A stretch of 15,875 nucleotides of DNA from an uncultured Oscillibacter sp. (GTDB lineage Bacteria > Bacillota > Clostridia > Oscillospirales > Oscillospiraceae), in contig CAJUOD010000065.1 of the NCBI GenBank assembly GCA_910587875.1, positions 1 through 15,875 on the forward strand, written 5' to 3'. The notes under the pieces were generated by a model. It saw only the letters and a list, made by a program, of their open reading frames with translations, searched no databases and was not told where the DNA came from. Shown one piece after another: positions 1-7,885 of the stretch. Position numbers and translations under genes: made by a program. The first letter of the stretch is position 1, and each line of letters opens with the position of its first letter.

Positions 1-2
1 GG

Positions 3-626
3 AAGATGATGGGCGGCTCCTTCCACAACGAGGACGACTACTACCGCCCCCGCCACGAGCTGGAGAAGCTCCCGGGGTACTGCCAGCCCTTCACCGACGG
101 GCCGCTGAACAACCCGGACAACCCCATCGAGGAGGTCTATCTCCAGATCATGGCCTCGGCCCAGAAGATGCTGTACCTCACCACGCCCTATTACGCCGTG
201 GAGGAGTCCATGCAGAAGGCCCTGTGCATCGCCGCCGACGCGGGGGTGGACGTGCGCCTGTTCATCCCCGGCGTCCCAGACCACCACAAGTTCACCTACA
301 TGGTGGCGGAGACCTACTGGGGCGAGCTGCTGAGCCACGGCGTGAAGATCTACAAATACACCCCCGGTTTCCTCCACGCCAAGAGCGTCATGGCGGACCG
401 GGAGGTGGCCCTGGTGGGCAGCACAAATATGGACTACCGGACCTTCCAGCTCCACTACGAGTGCGGCGTGCTGCTGTACCACATGCCGGTGGTGGAGGAG
501 CTGCTGGAGGATATGGACGGCATCCTGGCGGAGAGCGCGCCCTACACCCTGGAGGACTGGAACAAGCGCTCCTGGTTCCGCCGGATGTGCGCGTCTATCT
601 TCCGTTTAGGATCTATATGGCTATAA
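3..626 (+). CDS. cls: Cardiolipin synthase (phospholipase D family), C-terminal part
   Basis: This is the 3' part of a membrane-bound phosphatidyltransferase that joins phosphatidylglycerol units into cardiolipin; the 5' part lies outside the window. The visible part carries the second PLD catalytic motif, HxKxxxxD, as HAKSVMAD (about 125 codons after the left edge), followed by the GSTNMDYRT segment that normally flanks the active site. The upstream HNEDDYYRP and TPYY segments and the terminal TLEDWNKRSW stretch also fit bacterial cardiolipin synthases. The N-terminal membrane helices and the first HKD motif are not visible. The protein ends in a short hydrophobic tail, as is usual for the family. 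The next gene starts 21 bases downstream on the same strand, so they are probably co-transcribed. The family assignment is firm; an essential versus accessory role cannot be told from this fragment. Confidence 0.93.
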   Translation, partial: KMMGGSFHNEDDYYRPRHELEKLPGYCQPFTDGPLNNPDNPIEEVYLQIMASAQKMLYLTTPYYAVEESMQKALCIAADAGVDVRLFIPGVPDHHKFTYMVAETYWGELLSHGVKIYKYTPGFLHAKSVMADREVALVGSTNMDYRTFQLHYECGVLLYHMPVVEELLEDMDGILAESAPYTLEDWNKRSWFRRMCASIFRLGSIWL

Positions 627-647
627 ACATGTATCGGGAGGACCCCT

Positions 648-1523
648 ATGTCCCGTGAGCTGACCCCCCAGGAGACCGCCGAGCGCAGTCTCATCAAGAC
701 CTACCGAAAATCCCTGTGGAATCCCTTCATCGCCGCCGTGAAGCGGTACGAGCTGGTTTCCCCGGGGGACCATATCGCCGTCTGCGTCTCCGGCGGAAAG
801 GACTCCTTTGTCCTGGCCAAGCTGATGCAGGAGCTCCAGAAGCACACGGACCGGCCCTTTGATCTGACCTTCCTGTCCATGGATCCGGGCTACAGCCCGG
901 CGAACCGCCGCGTGCTGGAGGAGAACGCCGCCCGGCTGGGCATTCCCCTGACCATCTTCGAGAGCGATATCTTCGACGTGACGGTGCAGGTGGACAAAAA
1001 CCCCTGCTACCTCTGCGCCCGGATGCGCCGGGGCTGCCTCTACGCAAAAGCCCGGGAGCTGGGCTGCAATAAAATCGCCCTGGGGCACCACTTCTCCGAC
1101 GTCATTGAGACGACCCTGCTGGGCCTCTTTTACGGGGCCCAGCTCCAGGCCATGGCCCCCAAGCTCCGCAGCAAGAACTTCCCCGGCATGGAGCTGATCC
1201 GCCCCCTGTACTGCGTCCATGAGGACGCCATTGTCCGCTGGCGGGACTACAATGAGCTTCATTTTCTCCAGTGCGCCTGCCGCTTTACGGAAAACCGGGA
1301 CGCCTCCGGCGACGGAATCGGGGAGAGCAAGCGTCAGGAGATCAAGCTCCTCCTGCGGGAGCTGAAAAAGACGAATCCCAACATTGAAAAGAGCATTTTC
1401 CGGGCCATCCACGGGGTCCAGCTGGACACCTTCCCCGGCTTCAAGCACCGGGGGACGGCCCATACCTTCACTGAGATATACAACGGCTCCCCGCTTCCCG
1501 GCGGCGGAGCGGACCTGCTATAA
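648..1523 (+). CDS. ttcA: TtcA-family tRNA 2-thiocytidine synthetase (PP-loop ATPase)
   Basis: This is a 291-residue PP-loop enzyme of the type that adenylates a tRNA base and replaces oxygen with sulfur (TtcA makes 2-thiocytidine at position 32). The ATP-binding PP-loop SGGKDS lies at residues 48-53. The CxxC pair C120/C123 and a further cysteine site at C209/C211 match the three cysteines that hold the iron-sulfur cluster in TtcA. GHHFSDVIETTLL at 146-158 is a typical family segment. The length is close to the roughly 310 residues of the E. coli enzyme. The ATG is preceded by a GGGAGG site 6-7 bases upstream. The gene sits between a cardiolipin synthase and a Sel1-repeat gene on the same strand with short gaps. 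TtcA paralogs of unknown substrate are common in Clostridia, so the exact modified base is an inference. Confidence 0.85.
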   Translation: MSRELTPQETAERSLIKTYRKSLWNPFIAAVKRYELVSPGDHIAVCVSGGKDSFVLAKLMQELQKHTDRPFDLTFLSMDPGYSPANRRVLEENAARLGIPLTIFESDIFDVTVQVDKNPCYLCARMRRGCLYAKARELGCNKIALGHHFSDVIETTLLGLFYGAQLQAMAPKLRSKNFPGMELIRPLYCVHEDAIVRWRDYNELHFLQCACRFTENRDASGDGIGESKRQEIKLLLRELKKTNPNIEKSIFRAIHGVQLDTFPGFKHRGTAHTFTEIYNGSPLPGGGADLL

Positions 1524-1537
1524 GGGAGGAATACACT

Positions 1538-3925
1538 ATGGATTTCTATCGCTGTGAAAACCCCGACTGCGGCTTCGTGGCGGAGGAGGAGCCCGATATC
1601 TGCCCCCGCTGCGGGGGGACCTTCTTCACCGCCCTGACGGAGGAGGAGATGACCGCCTCCGACTGGGTGAATCTGGGCAACCAGGCCGTGGACGAGAAGC
1701 GGGAGACCGACGCCCTGGCCGCCTATCAGCGGGCGGCGGCGCTGAACGATCCCCTGGGGCTGACGAACCTGGGCTGGTGCCTGGAGGCGGGCGTGGGCGT
1801 GCCGGCGGACCCGAAGCAGGCCGTCATGCTCTACGCCCAGGCGGCGGAGCAGGAGTACATGCCCGCCCTGACAAACCTGGGCTACTGCTATACATACGGC
1901 ATCGGGGTGGAGACGGACTACGGCAAGGCCCTGAAGTGCTTCCAGCGTGGGGCGGAGCAGGGCTTCCCCCGGGCCCAGTTCCTGCTGGGCGAGGCCTACC
2001 GCCGGGGGACCGGCGTGGAGGCGGACCCGGCCGAGGCCGCCAAGTGGTATCAGTCCGCCGCCTGGCTGGGCTACCCCGGCGCCCAGACGGAGCTGGGCCG
2101 CTGCCTGGAGTTCGGCGAGGGCGTGGAGCAGGACCTGGAGCAGGCGGTGAAGTGGTACTCAGCCGCCGCCGAGCAGGGCAGCGCCCCGGGCATGTGCTGC
2201 CTGGGCTTCATGTACGAGTCCGGCCGGGGCGTGGAGCAGAGCTGGGAGGCCGCCGTGGACTGGTACCAAAAGGCGGCGGACAAGGGCTATCCCCGGGCGC
2301 AGTGCAACCTGGCGTGGTGCTATGAGCACGGCCAGGGGGTGAAGCAGGACTACGCCGAGGCCGTGCGGCTCTACCGGGCGGCGGCGGACCAGGAGTATCC
2401 CCGGGGCTATCTGTGCCTGGGGCTCTGCTACGAGCGGGGCCGGGGCGTGCCCGTGGACAAGGCGGAGGCGGCGGAGCTCTACCGCAAGTCCGCCGAGCAG
2501 GGGGACGAGGATGGCGCGTGCTGCCTGGGCTTCCTGTACGAGTGCGGCGAGGGCGTGGAGCAGAGCTGGGAGAGCGCCGTGGAGTGGTACCGCAAGGCCG
2601 CCGAGGGCGGGTTGTCCCGGGGCATGTGCAACCTGGCGTGGTGCTATGAGCACGGCGAGGGCGTGGAGAAAAATCTGGAGGAGTCCTTCCTCTGGTACAA
2701 GCGGGCGGCGGAGCAGGGGGACCCCCGGGGCCTGTTCAGCGTGGCCCGGGCCTATGACTACGGCATCGGCGCGGCCCAGGACGCGGAGGAGGCCGCCCGG
2801 TGGTACCAGAAAGCCGCCGACGCCGGGTCCGCCCCTGCCACCTGCGATTTGGGCGTGTGCTACGAGCGGGGGGAGGGCGTGCCCCAGAGCTTTGAGAAGG
2901 CGGTGGAGCTCTACCAAAAGGCCGCCGAGATGGGCAACGCCCCGGGCCAGTGCAACCTGGGCTTCATGTACGAGTCCGGCCGGGGCGTGGAGCAGAGCTG
3001 GGAGGAGGCGGTGAGGTGGTACTCGGCCGCCGCCCAGCAGGGTTTCCCCCGGGCCATGTGCAACCTGGCCTGGTGCTATGAGACGGGCAGCGGCGTGGAG
3101 CAGAACCTGACCCGGGCCGTCCACTGGTACCGCAAGGCCGCCGAGCAGGGCGAGGGCCGGGGCATGTTCTGCCTGGGGCTCTGCTACAAGCACGGCAAGG
3201 GCCTGGACCGGGACGACGCCGAGGCCGCCAAGTGGTACGAGCGGGCGGCGAAGGCGGGCTACACCCGGGCGCTGTGCAATCTGGGCGTGTGCTACGAGTT
3301 CGGCGAGGGCGTGGAAAAGAGCCTGGAAAAGGCTGTGGACCTCTACCGCCGGGCGGCGGAGCGGGGGGACCCGGCGGGCCAGTGCAATCTGGGCTATATG
3401 TATGAGACGGGCCGGGGCGTGGAGCAGAGCGCCCTGGAGGCCGCGCGGCTCTATAAGCTGTCCGCGGAGGCGGGCTATCCCCGGGCCATGTGCAACTACG
3501 GGTACTTCTGCGAGTCGGGCCAGGGGGTGGCGAAAAAGGATGCCGCCAAGGCGGCGGCGTGGTACCGTCGTGCCGCCGAGGCCGGGGACGCCACCGGCGC
3601 GTGCAACCTGGGCTACCTCTACGAGACCGGCGAGGGCGTGGAGCAGAGCTGGGACCAGGCCGTGAACTACTACCGCCAGGCGGCGGAGCAGGGCCAGGCC
3701 CGGGGGCAGTACCTCCTGGGCTGGTGCTACGAGCACGGCAAGGGCGTGGCCGCCAGCGCGGAGCGGGCCCGGGAGCTCTACGAGGCCTCCGCCCGGCAGG
3801 ACTACAAGCACGCCGTGGAGGCGCTGGAGCGCCTGAAGAACCCCGCCGGGGCACAGGAGAAGAAGGAGAAAAAGGACCGGGAAAAAGGCGGCTTTCTCAA
3901 GGGCCTGTTTGGCGGGAAGAAGTGA
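1538..3925 (+). CDS. Zinc-ribbon protein with 19 tandem Sel1-like repeats
   Basis: This 795-residue protein has no signal peptide or membrane segment, so it is probably cytoplasmic. Residues 3-26 form a rubredoxin-like zinc ribbon (C-x4-C, then CPRC). After a short TPR-like helix pair come 19 Sel1 repeats of 36 residues (about 72-756), each with the LGxxYexGxGVexd...A..WYxkAAeqG pattern; repeat 17 has one extra residue. The C-terminus is a lysine/glutamate-rich linker ending in GGFLKGLFGGKK. Sel1 repeats make alpha-solenoid scaffolds for protein binding; no catalytic domain is visible. Nearly every repeat from 5 to 19 carries a cysteine at position 5 or 6, position 10 or 11, or both. The gene follows ttcA after 14 bases with a GGGAGG site and ends at a strong terminator. 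The partner and role are unknown. Confidence 0.9.
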   Translation: MDFYRCENPDCGFVAEEEPDICPRCGGTFFTALTEEEMTASDWVNLGNQAVDEKRETDALAAYQRAAALNDPLGLTNLGWCLEAGVGVPADPKQAVMLYAQAAEQEYMPALTNLGYCYTYGIGVETDYGKALKCFQRGAEQGFPRAQFLLGEAYRRGTGVEADPAEAAKWYQSAAWLGYPGAQTELGRCLEFGEGVEQDLEQAVKWYSAAAEQGSAPGMCCLGFMYESGRGVEQSWEAAVDWYQKAADKGYPRAQCNLAWCYEHGQGVKQDYAEAVRLYRAAADQEYPRGYLCLGLCYERGRGVPVDKAEAAELYRKSAEQGDEDGACCLGFLYECGEGVEQSWESAVEWYRKAAEGGLSRGMCNLAWCYEHGEGVEKNLEESFLWYKRAAEQGDPRGLFSVARAYDYGIGAAQDAEEAARWYQKAADAGSAPATCDLGVCYERGEGVPQSFEKAVELYQKAAEMGNAPGQCNLGFMYESGRGVEQSWEEAVRWYSAAAQQGFPRAMCNLAWCYETGSGVEQNLTRAVHWYRKAAEQGEGRGMFCLGLCYKHGKGLDRDDAEAAKWYERAAKAGYTRALCNLGVCYEFGEGVEKSLEKAVDLYRRAAERGDPAGQCNLGYMYETGRGVEQSALEAARLYKLSAEAGYPRAMCNYGYFCESGQGVAKKDAAKAAAWYRRAAEAGDATGACNLGYLYETGEGVEQSWDQAVNYYRQAAEQGQARGQYLLGWCYEHGKGVAASAERARELYEASARQDYKHAVEALERLKNPAGAQEKKEKKDREKGGFLKGLFGGKK
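1751..3805 (+). repeat. Array of 108-base Sel1 coding repeats with a four-repeat superstructure
   Basis: Nineteen imperfect 108-base units (one is 111) encode the Sel1 solenoid. Units fall into recurring classes: A (GVEQSW type, units 5, 8, 12, 18, and 16 in weaker form), B (CNLAWCYE type, units 6, 9, 13, with 17 and 19 diverged), C (LGLCY type, units 7, 10, 14) and D (units 4, 11, 15). The order D-ABC-ABCD-ABCD-AB-AB suggests growth by duplication of four-unit blocks. The DNA of the A units around 2204 and 2960, seven units apart, is nearly identical. Confidence 0.85.
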
Positions 3926-3938
3926 GGACATGGGAAGA

Positions 3939-3971
3939 GGGCCCGGAGGCGTAAAGCCTCCGGGCCCTTTT
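3939..3971 (+). terminator. Intrinsic terminator after the Sel1-repeat gene
   Basis: A perfect 12-base-pair GC-rich stem (3939-3950 pairing with 3956-3967) closes a GTAAA loop and is followed by TTTT. It starts 13 bases after the Sel1-repeat stop codon and should end the cls-ttcA-Sel1 transcript. Confidence 0.95.
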
Positions 3972-4080
3972 GCGGGGTGTTCCGCTGATCCGTGTCAGAT
4001 GTTTAAGCCGTCCGCCCATCTCCGCGCTGCTGTGCTTCTCTGGGATGAGCCCGGCGGTTTCCGGCTACAAAAAAATATGT

Positions 4081-4109
4081 TTGCACTTTTGGGCAAGCCG
4101 GGGTATGAT
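4081..4109 (+). promoter_or_regulatory. Sigma-70/SigA-type promoter for the HAD gene
   Basis: TTGCAC (4081-4086) and TATGAT (4104-4109) are separated by exactly 17 bases, one mismatch each from the housekeeping consensus. Transcription would start near 4116, giving a leader of about 65 bases before the HAD start codon. The site lies after a strong terminator, so the HAD gene would otherwise have no promoter. A sigma-A promoter is inferred from sequence only. Confidence 0.7.
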
Positions 4110-4180
4110 GAGGCAAGAGAAGCGCTGGAGGTCCGCCTGAAGGGCCTGAAGTAAGCGCAGAAACAGAGGAGGTCCCGGAG

Positions 4181-4828
4181 ATGAAGCAAGGCGCGATTTT
4201 CGACATGGACGGTCTGCTGCTGGACACGGAGCGGGTGTACCAGGAGAATTGGATGGAAACGGCCAGGAGGTTTGGCCAGATGCCGTTTCCGGAGTTTCCC
4301 ACAGCCGTCAGCGGCACCAACGGCGAGGAACAGCGGCGGGTCATCCGCCGGTACTACCCGGAGGTGGACGCCTGGGCGTTTCAGCGGGACTGCATCTCCC
4401 GTGTGGACGGCATCCTGAATCACCGCTGCGCTCCTGAAAAGCCGGGAGCCCGGGAAATACTGGAGTTCCTTCGCGGGAAGGGCGTTCAGACGGCGGTCGC
4501 CAGCAGTAGCGGCCGGGAGCGCATCCTGTCGAACCTCCGCCAGACGGGGCTGGAAAACCTGTTTGACGCGATCGTCAGCGGGCAGGAGGCTGCCCAGGGG
4601 AAACCGGAGCCGGACATCTTCCTGCTGGCGGCGGAGCGGATCGGCTGTGCGCCGGAGGAGTGCTATGTGTTCGAGGACAGCATCAACGGCGTCCGGGCCG
4701 GGATGGCGGCGGGCTGCGTGACCGTGATGATCCCGGACCTGGTCCCTCCGCCCGAGGGCCTGGCGGTCAGCAGGGTCTGTGCCAGCCTGCTGGAGGCAAG
4801 GGAGCTGATTGAAAAGGGGCTCCTTTGA
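4181..4828 (+). CDS. HAD-superfamily hydrolase, beta-phosphoglucomutase/phosphatase-like
   Basis: This 215-residue soluble protein is a subclass I HAD enzyme that uses an aspartate nucleophile on phosphorylated sugars or related small molecules. Motif I is FDMDG with nucleophile D8 and acid/base D10; motif II is the VASSS segment near 106-110; motif III is K141 in GKPEPD; motif IV is E165-D166 in VFEDSINGVRAG. A helical cap lies between motifs I and II, at about residues 15-85. This layout fits the beta-phosphoglucomutase/GPH phosphatase group, and the exact substrate cannot be read from sequence. The ATG has AGAGGAGG 8 bases upstream and a consensus promoter about 70 bases upstream. The gene appears to be a single-gene unit, convergent with the minus-strand cluster. 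Confidence 0.9.
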   Translation: MKQGAIFDMDGLLLDTERVYQENWMETARRFGQMPFPEFPTAVSGTNGEEQRRVIRRYYPEVDAWAFQRDCISRVDGILNHRCAPEKPGAREILEFLRGKGVQTAVASSSGRERILSNLRQTGLENLFDAIVSGQEAAQGKPEPDIFLLAAERIGCAPEECYVFEDSINGVRAGMAAGCVTVMIPDLVPPPEGLAVSRVCASLLEARELIEKGLL

Positions 4829-4865
4829 CCGGGTATGTCCAAATTGGGTGGGCGGCTGAGGGGAG

Positions 4866-4952
4866 TTACGCTGTCCCGCCAATTGGATACCAGCCTTGTT
4901 CAGCGTCAACAGCCTCAGCTTTCAACAGCTCATCTCTATTCATTTCAGACAT
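4866..4952 (-). CDS. Possible small protein of 28 residues, or truncated gene start
   Basis: The frame starts with MSEMNRDELL and ends at TAA after 28 codons. It is preceded by AGGAGGG 6 bases before the ATG, one of the best ribosome-binding sites in the window, which is why it is listed. The acidic N-terminal half looks like an ordinary protein start. It may be the beginning of a longer gene cut off by a rearrangement rather than a complete small protein. No family is recognised and no promoter is evident. Confidence 0.25.
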   Translation of the reverse strand: MSEMNRDELLKAEAVDAEQGWYPIGGTA

Positions 4953-5199
4953 TGGTATCCCTCCTGTATTCTGCAATCAGGCGCTCCGCCACATTAACCG
5001 AAAAGGATCGTAAGAGCCGACTTGACGTGCGCCGAATTCCCGGCGATAGCAGTCCAGCAATTCGCTTCAAAAATAGTTTATCACAAGGGGCGTGAAAAAC
5101 AAGCTGCCCGCAGTTGTTCGATGGCGGCTCTCGCTCCGTTGCGGCTTGCTCTGCCCAAGTCCTGAACTCGGCCTCACTCATATTTGCCCTTCATGTATT

Positions 5200-5223
5200 G
5201 GGCGTAATACTTTTTATACGCCC
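5200..5223. other. Hairpin just past the CMD gene
   Basis: GGGCGTA (5200-5206) pairs perfectly with TACGCCC (5217-5223) around a ten-base AT-rich loop. It begins a few bases beyond the CMD stop codon, where a transcript end would be expected, but there is no T-run on either strand, so a terminator role is only a possibility. Confidence 0.3.
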
Positions 5224-5226
5224 GCT

Positions 5227-5967
5227 TCATTCCAAACAAGCCAGGGCGTTCAGCGTCCGGGGGAACCCGATAAAGGGCAGGCATTGGGTCAGGGCGTCAA
5301 TCAAGGTCTCCCGCGTATTCCCCACGCTCAGATTCGCCCCCGCATGGGCTTTCGCCTGCGGCTCACAGCCGCCGAGACAGCAGATGGCGCAGAAGGTAAT
5401 CAGCTCCCGCATTTTCAAATCCAGCGTGCCTCTGGTGTAGAAGTCACCGAAGCAGTAGGCGGAGAGATAATCCTGGATATGTTTTCGCTCTGCCGGGGCC
5501 GCAGCCCGCATGGCGTTGATGGTGTCCGTTCCAAAAATCTTCTGCTGAACGGCGAGACCCTTTTCAAACCGGGTTTCCTCGGAGACCGTGGACTGTTTCG
5601 CCAGAGGATAGGGAATGCCGGCAGACCGAAATGCCTGATTGACCTCATCCAGTGCACACTGCACCTTTTCAAGGCCGATATAGGGGGCGCATTGATAAAG
5701 CGCTTCTTTGATCTGCTCCGGGGTAGCGCCTACATTCAGGGCGGACAGCGTATACCGGGCCAGGGGCTTCCAGGTCTGGGTTGCGGTCAAGGCCGTCAGC
5801 CGGATCAGGGCCTTTTGCGGGTCGGACAGGGCGCCGTGTTCGGTTACGTCGCCGCACAAAAAGCCTTGGGCGATTTCCTGAAATTCCGGGTCACAGCCAT
5901 GATCAGAAAAAGCCTGTCCCCGATACCAGTTCTGATTGTTCTTTTCCGTCAGTTCCGTTCGTTTCAT
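5227..5967 (-). CDS. Two-domain carboxymuconolactone decarboxylase / AhpD-like protein
   Basis: This 246-residue soluble protein contains two CMD folds, at about residues 30-112 and 165-242. Family members range from gamma-carboxymuconolactone decarboxylases to AhpD-type thiol peroxidases. The second domain carries RELITF, then C193, C196, C197, C201 and H208, with GGCEPQxKAH typical of clostridial two-domain members. The first domain lacks these cysteines and is probably structural. Its ATG overlaps the TGA of the upstream gene as ATGA, which points to translational coupling. A catabolic role is unlikely in this setting; a thiol or redox role fits the flavodoxin/AKR neighbours, but that is inference from context. 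Confidence 0.88.
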   Translation of the reverse strand: MKRTELTEKNNQNWYRGQAFSDHGCDPEFQEIAQGFLCGDVTEHGALSDPQKALIRLTALTATQTWKPLARYTLSALNVGATPEQIKEALYQCAPYIGLEKVQCALDEVNQAFRSAGIPYPLAKQSTVSEETRFEKGLAVQQKIFGTDTINAMRAAAPAERKHIQDYLSAYCFGDFYTRGTLDLKMRELITFCAICCLGGCEPQAKAHAGANLSVGNTRETLIDALTQCLPFIGFPRTLNALACLE

Positions 5968-7871
5968 TTGATTGCCTCCATTGTCACAGTAAAGTTTTCA
6001 GTTATGCTCCCAATCACGTCCATCCCGCTGTCAACGTGGCCTAAGGGGATCAGGGAGGCGGATTCGCGGAAATCCCGATAGAACATGCAGAGGTTGCCCC
6101 AAGGGGCATACAGGCACAAATCCCCCACATCAGGGTCAAAGGTATCCGGCATCCCCTCTGTCGTCAGCGTCTTGGGCGGATAGCTGATTTTCTCCGTTTG
6201 ATTGTAGTCCTCAAAGGTCAGTTCCAGCGGCAGGGAGTTGTACAGATCATTGGCGGAGGGGTTATCATACAGGGTAATGGTGTATTCCCGGCCCGCCACA
6301 GTCATCTTTACTTGATGGTCCGCTGCCGGTTTTTCATCTCCGTCTATGCGGACAAGCTGATACTCCCGGCTTCCCAGTCCGATGTTCTCCGCATGTTCCA
6401 GGGTATGCAGGCCGTTCCGGGATTCCATACGGTTGATGAGGGAACGCCCGTCCTTCGCCGCGTAGACCAGGTCCACGCAGGCCTGATCCAGCGCCACTGG
6501 GTCATAGGAGGCCAGGATGCCGATGTCGTGCATATCCGGCTCGGCGGGGCTTCCGTCGCAGTCACAGTCTACGCTCAGCCGGTTCATCACATTGATATAG
6601 ACGATTTTTCCATCCAGGGCTTCTGCTACCGACTTCCCGGCTTCGGCCATGGACTCCAGGAACGCGTCCTGGTCGCCGCTCCACATATTGCCGCCGGAGC
6701 CGCCGCTGTGGATATGGCTTTTCCCCTCGGAAGAGGCGATGCCGATGGAGATATTTTTGATGGCCCCGCCGAAGCCCGCCATGGCATGGCCTTTGAAATG
6801 GGAGAGGACCAGGAAGGAATCGTAGTTGGCAAAATTCGCGCCCACATAATTTTCCGTCAGATTTTCACCGCCCGTCACCGGCAGGGTTATGGAGCCTTTT
6901 TCGTCCATGATATCCACTTTGGCAATTGCCGTGTATCCATGGTCCTCCGCCACCTGATAGTGCAGGGCGGTGCTGGCGCGGGAGCCGCCGTAGGCTGTGT
7001 TGCACTCCACGATGGTGGGATCGTCCAGGGACTTCACCAAATCTCCAATCAGGTCCGTGCGAAGGTAGTTGCTGCCCGGTTCCCCGGTGGAGAGTTTGAC
7101 CGCGACGTGATCGCCGGGTGTCCAGTTCAGCGCTTGATAAACCGATATCAAGCCGTCAGGGGAGATATCCGCAGTCATGTAGACCACCGGATTATCTCCC
7201 GTCGGCTCCAGAGAAGGAACGTCGCCGGCCCCGGTCAGGTAACGATAGAGAATCGCGGCTGTGTGAGCGCGGGTCAGCGGGTCCTTGGGGGCGAAGCGGT
7301 TGCCCTCCCTGCCGCCGATGACGCCCCGCGCTCTGGCCCAATCCACGGCAGTCTTGGCAAATTCGGAGATGGATGCCTCGTCCGCGAAGTCCTCTCCCGT
7401 TCCGGCCGCGGGCTTTCCGGCATAGCGCCAGAGGATGGCCGCCATCTGCTCCCGCGTCACCGGACTTTCCGGCCCGAAGGTCCCGTCCGCATAGCCTAAG
7501 ATCAGTCCCTGTTCCGCCGTCCAGGCCGCTGGAGCGTCATAGCGGCTTCCGGCGGAAATGTCCGGGAACCCCGAGGAACCGGACGCCGCCGGACTTCCCG
7601 CCGCCCGGTACAGGGCGTCCGCTACCATGGCGCGGCCCATGGCAAGGTCCGGCTGAAAGAGTCCCGGATCAAAGATGCCCTTCCTCAGGCCCCAATTGGC
7701 GGCTTCGGCGTAATACGCGCCGGCGGGTACGTCTGAGAAATTGCCCACCGCTTCCTCCCACGGAATTGCCAAGCTCATTCCGGCCTCCGGCTCCGAGACG
7801 GCGGCGGCGGAACAGGCGCTGAGGAGCAGAGAAAGCGCCAGCAGTACCGACAGAATTTTTGTCTGCTTCAT
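5964..7871 (-). CDS. Surface lipoprotein: three SLH domains, DUF362 and cyclophilin-like domain
   Basis: This 635-residue protein starts with a lipoprotein signal (lipobox LSAC, lipidated C20). Three SLH domains follow (about 44-98, 101-158, 160-213), a module that binds secondary cell-wall polymers. Residues 228-510 match DUF362, including HAMAGFGGAIKN at 362-373, CDCDG at 436-440 and the DIGILASYDPVALDQAC segment. Residues 520-635 form a cyclophilin-like domain (SLPLELTFEDYN, GDLCLYAPWGNL, LGHVDSGMDVIG) of the kind seen beside flavodoxins and CMD proteins in anaerobes. No 4Fe-4S ferredoxin module, often linked to DUF362, is visible. The ATG has AAGGAG upstream. It lies 14 bases after the permease gene and overlaps the next gene by 4 bases. 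The function is unknown; location outside the membrane is well supported. Confidence 0.88.
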   Translation of the reverse strand: MKQTKILSVLLALSLLLSACSAAAVSEPEAGMSLAIPWEEAVGNFSDVPAGAYYAEAANWGLRKGIFDPGLFQPDLAMGRAMVADALYRAAGSPAASGSSGFPDISAGSRYDAPAAWTAEQGLILGYADGTFGPESPVTREQMAAILWRYAGKPAAGTGEDFADEASISEFAKTAVDWARARGVIGGREGNRFAPKDPLTRAHTAAILYRYLTGAGDVPSLEPTGDNPVVYMTADISPDGLISVYQALNWTPGDHVAVKLSTGEPGSNYLRTDLIGDLVKSLDDPTIVECNTAYGGSRASTALHYQVAEDHGYTAIAKVDIMDEKGSITLPVTGGENLTENYVGANFANYDSFLVLSHFKGHAMAGFGGAIKNISIGIASSEGKSHIHSGGSGGNMWSGDQDAFLESMAEAGKSVAEALDGKIVYINVMNRLSVDCDCDGSPAEPDMHDIGILASYDPVALDQACVDLVYAAKDGRSLINRMESRNGLHTLEHAENIGLGSREYQLVRIDGDEKPAADHQVKMTVAGREYTITLYDNPSANDLYNSLPLELTFEDYNQTEKISYPPKTLTTEGMPDTFDPDVGDLCLYAPWGNLCMFYRDFRESASLIPLGHVDSGMDVIGSITENFTVTMEAIK

Positions 7872-7885
7872 CGTAGTTCATCTCC

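Larger units (their letters stand above)
4829..5226. other. 398-base stretch without a convincing gene; possible element remnant
   Basis: This region lies between two convergent units and is visibly less GC-rich than its surroundings. It holds several short minus-strand frames: an 18-codon frame (5174-5230) whose ATG overlaps the stop of the upstream CMD gene as ATGA, a 78-codon frame (4945-5181) without a recognisable domain, and a 28-codon frame (4866-4952) with a good ribosome-binding site. Fragments in different frames look protein-like (GSYDPF, AAIEQL), which could mean a decayed gene or the scar of a lost mobile element. No terminal repeats or recombinase fragments were recognised. Confidence 0.4.

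Noticed and set aside
1751..3805. Regularly spaced DNA repeats as a possible CRISPR-like array
   Set aside because: The units are contiguous 108-base coding repeats in one open frame without spacers and encode Sel1 motifs.
2159..3931. Long minus-strand open frame of 590 codons opposite the Sel1 array
   Set aside because: Its repetitive sequence is only the mirror of the Sel1 coding repeats; no ribosome-binding site or family match is seen.
3999..4154. Plus-strand frame of 51 codons before the HAD gene
   Set aside because: It has no ribosome-binding site, begins just after a terminator and overlaps the consensus promoter at 4081-4109.
4846..4889. Imperfect inverted repeat around CCAATTGG after the HAD gene, considered as a terminator or transposon end
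   Set aside because: The pairing is interrupted, there is no T-run, and no matching second copy was found in the window.
6198..7499. Plus-strand open frame of 433 codons opposite the DUF362 gene
   Set aside because: It is antisense to a gene with a signal peptide and well-recognised domains, and it has low-information composition.
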